The notes under the pieces are model-generated. The model was not told the origin of the DNA and made no database searches. It saw only the letters and a list, made by a program, of their open reading frames with translations. From JANQRV01 sp964533785 (lineage in GTDB: Bacteria > Bacteroidota > Bacteroidia > Chitinophagales > Saprospiraceae), in contig CAZHNG010000019.1 of the NCBI GenBank assembly GCA_964533785.1, positions 1 to 35,702 of the forward strand: 35,702 bases of DNA, read 5' to 3'. Position numbers and translations under genes: made by a program. Positions 1-7,200 of this stretch are shown piece after piece; within the stretch, counting starts at the first letter, position 1; every line of letters starts with the position of its first letter.

Positions 1-370
1 GAAATAGCGCCACTCCCAATATTGCACAGTTTGTGGTGATGAGGGGCAGAAAGATCCCCAGCGCCCGGAATAATGCCGGACTCATTTTCTTAATGAACAT
101 TTCCACCAACTGCACCGTCGACGCTATCACCACGATGTAACTGATCAATTGTAAAAACGGAGCATTGATGGCGACCAACAATTGATGAATACCGTACGCG
201 CACATAGAGCTAATGATCATCACAAAGGTCACCGCGCCTCCCATCCTGGTTGCGGTCTCCATTTTACCAGAGACCCCCAGAAATGGACAGATCCCCAGGA
301 AATAGGCCAATACAAAATTATTGACCAGGCTCGCGTTGATAAATATGTACCACAATGATTCTGAATTCAT
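1..370 (-). CDS. rnfA: Rnf complex membrane subunit RnfA (partial, cut by window edge)
   Basis: This is the N-terminal 123 residues of RnfA, an integral membrane subunit of the Rnf complex, which couples reduced ferredoxin oxidation to NAD+ reduction and pumps Na+ or H+. I translated it by hand from the ATG at 370. It opens with MNSESLWYIF and contains the family signature NNFVLAYFLGICPFLGVSG near residues 17-35. The two membrane cysteines expected to hold a [2Fe-2S] cluster with RnfE are visible: Cys28 in LGICPFLG and Cys115 in TTNCAILG. Several hydrophobic helices are evident. Its ATG overlaps the TGA of rnfE (ATGA type overlap), which implies translational coupling. The C-terminal part lies outside the window to the left. 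Confidence 0.95.
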   Translation of the reverse strand, partial: MNSESLWYIFINASLVNNFVLAYFLGICPFLGVSGKMETATRMGGAVTFVMIISSMCAYGIHQLLVAINAPFLQLISYIVVIASTVQLVEMFIKKMSPALFRALGIFLPLITTNCAILGVALF

Positions 371-1017
371 AACTCTGTTTTGCTTCCTTTTGCAGCATTA
401 AAAATCAATAACCAAATCGCCAGGGTAAAAAAGCCCCCTGCCGGCAGTATCATGACGATCCATTCCTGAAAATTCTCAGGAAAAACGGCAAGTTCAAACA
501 AACTCCCATTGCCTAATAATTCCCGTACGGCCCCAAGACAAAAAAGTGCAAAAGTAAACCCTACTCCCATCCCTAATGCATCTAACACGGATCTTCCGAT
601 CGTATTTTTGGACGCAAATGCTTCAGCTCTGCTTAATATGAGGCAGTTCACCACGATAAGTGAAATAAAAGCCCCCAGGCTCTTGTGCAACTCTACGCTA
701 ATGGCCTGAATCGCATAATCAGTAATGGTCACAAAAGTGGCGATGATCAAAATGTACGAGGCAATACGTACTTGTTTGGGAATAAAGTTCCTTAAAGAGG
801 AAACCAAAATATTCGACATCAACAAAACGAAGGTAGTTGCCAATCCCATAGCCAAGGCATTCTCCGCCGTATTTGAAACGGCCAGCACCGGACACATGCC
901 GAGCACCTGGACGAACACAGGGTTATCCCGCCACAAACCCTTGATGAACTCATCAGTTGAGCCCTGTTCATTCAGATTAGTCAAAAAACCAGCCTTCGTT
1001 TCATTTTGATTATTCAT
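367..1017 (-). CDS. rnfE: Rnf complex membrane subunit RnfE
   Basis: A 216-residue polytopic inner-membrane subunit of the Rnf electron transport complex, paralogous to RnfA and inserted in the membrane in the opposite sense in known complexes. The signature NPVFVQVLGMCPVLAVSNTA lies near residues 32-51. Cys42 (GMCPVLA) and Cys125 (VVNCLIL) match the positions that bind the shared [2Fe-2S] cluster between RnfA and RnfE. About six hydrophobic segments are visible. The N-terminal 25 residues are polar, and the total length is normal for the family. The gene overlaps rnfG by 8 bp upstream and rnfA by 4 bp downstream, so it belongs to the rnfCDGEA operon. NqrD of Na+-NQR is the related alternative, but the neighbouring ferredoxin-type RnfC argues for Rnf. 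Confidence 0.96.
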   Translation of the reverse strand: MNNQNETKAGFLTNLNEQGSTDEFIKGLWRDNPVFVQVLGMCPVLAVSNTAENALAMGLATTFVLLMSNILVSSLRNFIPKQVRIASYILIIATFVTITDYAIQAISVELHKSLGAFISLIVVNCLILSRAEAFASKNTIGRSVLDALGMGVGFTFALFCLGAVRELLGNGSLFELAVFPENFQEWIVMILPAGGFFTLAIWLLIFNAAKGSKTEL

Positions 1018-1702
1018 TGCTTTTTTTGATCTTAAAATTCGCTTGGTTTTGGTATATTATAGGCACCCAGTGCGCCGTACTTTCGCCCAAAATTTCACCA
1101 ATCGCCCTGGACGAAATGGTCGCCCCCGTAATTCCGTCCACTTCCCAGGGGTTTTCTTTTTGTCCGTTTTTAACTGGCACTACCCTGTTTTCCACAGCAG
1201 TCAGATTTTCATTCAACGAAACATCCAAGGCTTCGAAGTTGGCCAGAAAATCAGGGTCTTTCTCAATTTTATCCCCTAATCCCGGCGTCTCTTTGCTTTC
1301 AAGTACGTGAACACCAATGACTGACTGCTTTTCCGGATCGTATCCATACAGTATCCGAATGATATCTGCGTACCCCTGTCCGCCGGCCTCGATAGCTAAG
1401 CCCGTTAGTTGTCCTTGTTCATCGAAGCCTGCGTAGACCAATTGTTCATCACTTGCTTCACTACCAACTGCCCGAAAAGTTCCTTCGTCAAACTGAAAAG
1501 CTTGTGTTTCAGCCGTACCAGGAAGCACTTTAAAAATGGCTTTTTCCAGCGCTTCTGATCTGTTAGCCTTAATAGTTGATAGCGTACCTTCGTAAGTCAG
1601 AACGATCATCAAGGCACAAATAATCCCTATGCCTACCATGGCGCGCAGCATCTTGCTGCTATTGGTTTTCGCGACTATTGGTGATGCTTCCGTTTCCTTC
1701 AT
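1010..1702 (-). CDS. rnfG: Rnf complex flavoprotein subunit RnfG (covalent FMN)
   Basis: A 230-residue membrane-anchored FMN-binding subunit of the Rnf complex. One N-terminal hydrophobic helix (about residues 20-38) is followed by an extracytoplasmic FMN-binding domain. The covalent flavinylation motif is present as DGITGATISS at residues 189-198, with Thr195 the expected attachment site (inferred from the S/T-G-A-T rule of RnfG and NqrC). The block HVLESKETPGLGDKIE near residues 132-147 is also typical of the family. It starts 5 bp after rnfD and overlaps rnfE by 8 bp. Flavinylation needs an ApbE transferase, which is not in this window. Confidence 0.96.
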   Translation of the reverse strand: MKETEASPIVAKTNSSKMLRAMVGIGIICALMIVLTYEGTLSTIKANRSEALEKAIFKVLPGTAETQAFQFDEGTFRAVGSEASDEQLVYAGFDEQGQLTGLAIEAGGQGYADIIRILYGYDPEKQSVIGVHVLESKETPGLGDKIEKDPDFLANFEALDVSLNENLTAVENRVVPVKNGQKENPWEVDGITGATISSRAIGEILGESTAHWVPIIYQNQANFKIKKSNE

Positions 1703-1707
1703 GGTCC

Positions 1708-2718
1708 TTACACTTTTTTAGCCGTCCCGTATACCCTGGGCTGAATCAAATTGTCAATATGCGGAGAAACTGCATTAGCCAGCAAAATAGCATACATCAC
1801 TCCTTCCGGCAAACCGCCCCAAATCCGGATAATCACGGTAACCAAGCCGATAAAGGCCCCGTAGATCCAAACCCCGACTGGTGTGACCGGTGAAGCCACC
1901 ATATCGGTAGCCATAAAAACGGCCCCTAACATCAAACCTCCGGAAAACAACATAAACACTGGCGACGGATATACTTGCGGATCAATCCAATACATGATCC
2001 CGCTTAATACAAAAGCACTCCCCAAAACCGCTACCGGAATGCGCCAGTTCATCATTTTCCGCCAAATCAAATAAATACCGCCCAGCAAAATAATGACGGC
2101 ACATGTCTCCCCCGTGGAACCGCTGATGATCCCCAAAGCAAGGTCGGCCGTTTGGGTGCCGACCTGCTCAAACTTAAAAGCAGCAAGAGGTGTAGCCCCT
2201 GAGACGGCATCAAACTGCGGTTCCATGAATGGTGCGGTGAAGGTGGCCAAAGAAACATTAGAAAACCGGTCCGATAAAAAAGAAGGATACCAGGTGGTGA
2301 TCGCCACCGGGAAAGCGGCCTGTAATACAGCTCTGCCTACTAATGCCGGGTTGAAAACATTATACCCCAGCCCACCAAAAATAAATTTACCCAACCCAAT
2401 TGCTATTACTCCGCCACAAAAAACCATCCACAATGGGAAACTCGGCGGAAGGGTTAACCCTAAAAGCAATCCGGTAATAACGGCCGACCAATCGGACACC
2501 GTGCTTTCCTTACCTGAGACCAGGCACAAAACATGCTCCGTCAAAACACAAGACAGCGTAGCCGCTACCAACACCAGCAAAGCACTCATTCCAAAAGAAA
2601 AAACGGCAAAACCCGCTACCGGCAGTAAAGCCCAAACCACATTCAGCATGATACTGTCCGTGCTCAACCTTTTTTTGATATGAGGTGAGGTACTGATATT
2701 TAAAGTGTGGTGTAACAT
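1708..2718 (-). CDS. rnfD: Rnf complex membrane flavoprotein subunit RnfD (covalent FMN)
   Basis: A 336-residue integral membrane subunit of Rnf, homologous to NqrB. Multiple hydrophobic helices run through residues 25-160 and 200-330. The covalent FMN site is SGATPLA at residues 173-179, with Thr176 the expected ligand. The segment GLGYNVFNPALVGRAVLQAA (about 116-135) is characteristic of the NqrB/RnfD family. Only 3 bp separate it from the rnfC stop and 5 bp from the rnfG start, so it is translated from the same polycistronic message. Length is normal and no lesion is seen. Confidence 0.96.
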   Translation of the reverse strand: MLHHTLNISTSPHIKKRLSTDSIMLNVVWALLPVAGFAVFSFGMSALLVLVAATLSCVLTEHVLCLVSGKESTVSDWSAVITGLLLGLTLPPSFPLWMVFCGGVIAIGLGKFIFGGLGYNVFNPALVGRAVLQAAFPVAITTWYPSFLSDRFSNVSLATFTAPFMEPQFDAVSGATPLAAFKFEQVGTQTADLALGIISGSTGETCAVIILLGGIYLIWRKMMNWRIPVAVLGSAFVLSGIMYWIDPQVYPSPVFMLFSGGLMLGAVFMATDMVASPVTPVGVWIYGAFIGLVTVIIRIWGGLPEGVMYAILLANAVSPHIDNLIQPRVYGTAKKV

Positions 2719-2721
2719 ATT

Positions 2722-4065
2722 TTAAGGTTTGCCTTTTTTTCTAACCATCGATTTTGCTAATCTAAAATATTGTACCAATGGAATGTTTGAAGGACATACA
2801 TAAGAGCATGAACCGCATTCAAAACAATCCATTAAATTATATTCTGCTGCCATTTGGTCGTAAGCTTCAAATTTCGCCAAAATCCCTAATTTAGAAGGGT
2901 TCAGGAACAGAGGACAGGCATCTACACATTCTCCGCATTTAATACAGGGGTATATTTTCTGAGGCCTTTTCACTTCCTTATCCGAAAACACTACTATCCC
3001 CGACGTACCTTTCACAATGGAAATATTCAGGTTGGAGACCGCTACCCCCATCATGGGGCCACCCATATAGACTTCACTGATATTTTCCGCGGCTCCTACT
3101 TGTTCCAAGACAAACCTTAAAGGAGTGCCGACCGGGATCAAATAGTTTCCTTTTTTCTTCACAGCCGGGCCGGTTATAGTAATGACCCGCTCCTGAATAC
3201 TGCGCCCGTGAGGCAACAAACGTCCAATTTCTGCGGCAGTAGCCACGTTCACGGATACCACATGGACATCAATAGGTAATCCTCCGGAAGGAACCTCCTT
3301 TCCCAACAAAGCAGTGATCAGCATTTTTTCAGCTCCTTGTGGATATTTCACTGGCAATACTTCCACCGTTACTGGAATATCTGTTGGTATTTTTTGCGCT
3401 AAATGATCTGCAGCATCTTGCTTATTCGCTTCCACCCCGATGACCGCTCTTTTTGCGCCGGTTACTTTCAGCAGGTAGCGAATCCCCGTGTAGATATCAT
3501 CAGCCTGTTCCAGCATCACCCGGTGATCTGTTGTCAAATAGGGTTCGCACTCAATACCGTTGATGATCAACACTTCACAACGCTTACCTTCGGGTATTTT
3601 TAGCTTGACGTGAGTAGGAAAAGCCGCTCCTCCAAGTCCGACGATCCCGGCATCCTGTATAGCCTGCAAAATCTGTTCGGGAGTAGCGGTTTCCAAGTTT
3701 ACTGGAGTACCTTCCATAACCTCCTGACTCGAGGAAGGAAAAGCTTCTAGGTAAATCCCTTGCGACATTTTCCCTGATATGGTGGGAACGTTGGCAATTT
3801 TCCGCACCGTCCCTGAAACAGGGGCATGCGTGGGCACTGACACATAGCCGTCGGCCCTCGCAAGCATTTGACCGCGCGCCACTTCTTGTCCTTCCCGCAC
3901 AATTATTTTCGAAGGCGCCCCGATGTGCTGCGACATGGGTAGTATGATCAACGGGGCGAACGGAAATTGCCTGATGGGCAAACCATTCGTCTCACTTTTA
4001 TGCTCCGGTGGATGTACACCGTGCTTAAAAGTTTTGGTATTGAAATTGAATATTCCCATTGACAA
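2722..4065 (-). CDS. rnfC: Rnf complex NADH-binding Fe-S subunit RnfC
   Basis: A 447-residue peripheral subunit that carries the NAD(H) site of Rnf and two [4Fe-4S] clusters. The N-terminal region (about residues 30-110) has the barrel-sandwich (lipoyl-like) character of RnfC. GLGGAAFPTHVK at residues 143-154 begins the NuoF-like FMN/NADH domain, followed by a SLBB-like segment around 265-345. Two ferredoxin motifs close the protein: CIKCGECVDACP (Cys374, 377, 380, 384) and CFECGSCSYVCP (Cys414, 417, 420, 424). The length fits the short clostridial-type RnfC, without the long repeat tail of the proteobacterial form. It is the first rnf gene and lies 136 bp downstream of nifJ on the same strand; a TATGTTTG -7-like element at 4130-4137 may give it its own promoter. 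Confidence 0.96.
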   Translation of the reverse strand: MSMGIFNFNTKTFKHGVHPPEHKSETNGLPIRQFPFAPLIILPMSQHIGAPSKIIVREGQEVARGQMLARADGYVSVPTHAPVSGTVRKIANVPTISGKMSQGIYLEAFPSSSQEVMEGTPVNLETATPEQILQAIQDAGIVGLGGAAFPTHVKLKIPEGKRCEVLIINGIECEPYLTTDHRVMLEQADDIYTGIRYLLKVTGAKRAVIGVEANKQDAADHLAQKIPTDIPVTVEVLPVKYPQGAEKMLITALLGKEVPSGGLPIDVHVVSVNVATAAEIGRLLPHGRSIQERVITITGPAVKKKGNYLIPVGTPLRFVLEQVGAAENISEVYMGGPMMGVAVSNLNISIVKGTSGIVVFSDKEVKRPQKIYPCIKCGECVDACPLFLNPSKLGILAKFEAYDQMAAEYNLMDCFECGSCSYVCPSNIPLVQYFRLAKSMVRKKGKP

Positions 4066-4201
4066 TATTTTAAATGATGCCAGACCTCAGATGCCAGAAA
4101 CCAGATCCCCTAAGGGTTTGAAGTATAGTCAAACATATACTTTCCCATTCAAAACATTATTCCGTTACGTCCCTATTCTAGCATCTGGTATCTGGTATCT
4201 T
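4066..4201. repeat. nifJ-rnfC intergenic region with opposed degenerate heptamer arrays
   Basis: Between the nifJ stop and the rnfC start are two short arrays of 7-bp units in opposite orientation. At 4077-4104 four units read ATGCCAG, ACCTCAG, ATGCCAG, AAACCAG. At 4178-4198 three units read CTAGCAT, CTGGTAT, CTGGTAT, close to the reverse complement of the first set. An 18-bp stretch of each arm pairs at 16 of 18 positions. Inside lies a perfect 7-bp dyad, AAGTATA (4121-4127) and TATACTT (4136-4142), with an 8-bp loop. The sequence CAAACATA at 4130-4137 reads TATGTTTG on the minus strand, matching the Bacteroidota -7 consensus TANNTTTG, but I see no -33 element at the right distance. The element could be a miniature repeat or a processing or attenuation site between nifJ and rnf. 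Confidence 0.6.
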
Positions 4202-7200
4202 TCAATTATACTTCTCCCCCCGCTTAATCCACTTCTCAATATCTTTGATGCTCCGATCTGCCGGTAACCCGGGGTGAATAACCCGCGCCGTACATTTTTC
4301 GGCTGCTTTAACGAGATCTTCGTAAGGACCTCCCTCCGGGTTTTTGATGTAGGCCTTATTGTCACTGTTGTACGCAAAGATATTAGGGTTCAAATTGACG
4401 CACTCATCACAAGAAGTGCAGGATTCAGTTTCTATCCAGGGAGCCAGGTGATCAGAAGTAGATTCAGCTTTTTCTTCGTCCGCCGCTTCCGCAGGCTTAT
4501 CCATTGTTAAGTCCAGTATTCCCATTCCTTCATCGCCTGCTAATTTTAGGAGACCTTGTGCAATTTTGCCAACGACTTCCGCTCTTATCTTGCTTTCCAG
4601 ATCTACTTCTTCAACTTTTTCTGTTTCTACGCCAGCCATATCGCGCAGCATGATCCAGAAATCGCGCCTTTCCTCACAAGATTCAACGATCTTTTTTGCT
4701 ACCAAAACACGGCTCAATCGTTGTTTACGGTCAACCGCCCAGATGTAGGGGAATTTTCCTTCCCGCTCTTCTTCTTCCAGTTCGATAAAATCCACCAATG
4801 GGATCATATTATCATTCCAGGCATCGCGCGGCACTTTACGGAAATGCTTTCTAAACCGTCCTTCAGTGATAGCAAAATCAGCAAAGGTCATAGTAACTTC
4901 CATAGACTTTTCACGACCATTCTCCAGGTATTTCAACTTATATTTTGGCCATAGCTGATCTAAGGCGGGGTTCCCGCTCAAGTCAAAAGCTTCGGCTGCC
5001 TTGACCCCGTGATCAGGGTTGTACTTGAATACCGGATAAGCTCTCGACTCCACCGCCAGTTTTGCCTGGTGAACTCCCAGATCATCCCCTACGCCGTGTT
5101 CAGGTTGACAAGTGGTATACAGGTTGAATATAGCCGGCCGCTTCGTCATCAAACCATCGATATAGCCTTCGATCATTTGGCTGGTATTGGCCATCGTTGC
5201 CTGCATTACGTAGGTGTTGCGGTGAGCCATAGCGATCAGGCCAATTTCTTTACGGGGTTCTTCCTTACCTTTTTTGACCCTGCCAAACTCCGCCATGTCA
5301 GAAATCTGGCCGATGAAGCCCGAAGTACAAGCCTGTCCGCCGGTATTAGAATATACCTGCGTATCAACAACGAGTACTTTTATAGGTTTGCCGGAAGCCA
5401 TCATCCTGGAAAGGTTCTGGAATCCAATATCGTACATCGCACCATCTCCACCGACAACCACCACCGGCGGACATAACAACCACTCTTTATCCGTAAACTG
5501 TTGCCAATTGAAATAGGTAAAAAATTCATCGTGTTCGCTCGAACGGTATGCTCCACTCAATTCCAGCTCCGCCTTTCGGATAACCTTGAAGCCTTCGGCC
5601 ATTTTAGCCATGTGCCCTTCGAAAATTCCCATTGCCATAGAAGTTGAATCCTGGAACAAGTGATTTGCCCATGGGAATGGATAGGGGTTGTAAGGATAGG
5701 TACTTCCCCAAACGGAGGTACACCCGGTTGCATTACACATGCCCATGTTAGACCGGCCTTTGCCAGTATTGCCATCCGTATATTTCCACTTGAGCTCTTT
5801 CAGCTTTGCCAACAGTTGGGTGACGTCTTTCAGCCATCCCTGGTCGATCGGCTCACTGCCACGCTCTGATTCTAACTTCCTGGTGATACCAGCCATAGTT
5901 AGATCGGTATCTTTCATCTCCGCAATGATCTTGGCCATCATACCGGCATCGCCAACGTCCAGATTCCGCATCAACTTCCGTTGTATATGATTTTCCAGTT
6001 TGGAAGTTAATTCCTCGAGGTAAGCAATGTGCGCTTCTATTCGGGGTTGCATCAAAGATTCCAGTGTTGCAATGAATAAATGGATAACTGATTTCTCCGA
6101 ACAACCTAAACATGCACCGTCTCCACTTGCAAAATTGAGATAAGCATCCTTGTTCAATAAGATGCTTTCTAAAGGACCGATCTTCTCTTCGAGATCGTCA
6201 ATACGATTGTATTTTTGTGGTGTGTTCGGTAAATCCAGCCATAGGTCCCAGTCCTTTCTCAACTTATCCACTGAATCCTCCGTTTGTGGAACGATCCTCA
6301 GAGCATCATCATTACAAACCTGTACGCACTCCATACATCCTTTGCAAGTAGTAGGATTAATGGTTATACTAAATAACCCGCCGCTGTTGGGTTCTTCTTT
6401 TTCGTATACGTCATAATACGGACGAGTTAATGCAAACTGAAAATCTCCCAATTCTGCTCTAAACCAGTCGAACTCTTTACTCAAAACCGGATCAAAACCA
6501 CTCTCACTAACAGCCTGATCAATAGCGTCCTGAATGAGATGATTCACGGTAGCACCATTTCTGGGTTCATTAAATAGCTGTCGAAGCTTGGCCTCCAGGT
6601 GGCGTACCGCTCGTGGCAATTGTTCTACTTTACCGTGCTTTTTCTTCACCTTATTCACCACCGTATCCAATACATCGGTCAGGTCGCTTACCAACCCCGG
6701 AATAGCAGTATCCGGGCAAGCAGTATAACAATCGCCGCATGCGGTACAATTATTAGGGATCCATTCCGGATGTTCAAACCGAATACCGGTCATATCCCTG
6801 AAAAGAGAAGTAACCGCCGGCATAACACTCAGTCCGATAAATGGATCCGTAAGGTTATCACTTCCCATACCACGGGCGTAAAAGTTACCGGTCTGCTCCC
6901 AAAACCGATGAATATCGCTCAATTTGGATTGGCTTTGCGGGATGCTTTTCAACATCGTAGGCAAACCTATTGCTAACTCACCATTCTGTTTCTCTTCGTG
7001 GCCTGCTCCTAGTACTTTTTCTGTGATCTCCCTTACCTCATCAAACCCGCGTTTTACAACGCGCATATTGTCATCTACTACTCGTTGCCCTTTTGACCCG
7101 AACTTCTTTTGCAGCTGGTCTTCAATTGCTTTTAATAGTTTGGCATCGGAAAGTCCAGCCTTCTCTTTTAAAGGAGAAGCGGCAAAGAAAGCCCCTTGAA

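Noticed and set aside
2093..2683. 196-codon plus-strand frame opposite rnfD
   Set aside because: It mirrors the rnfD coding sequence, has a low-complexity composition and no recognisable motif.
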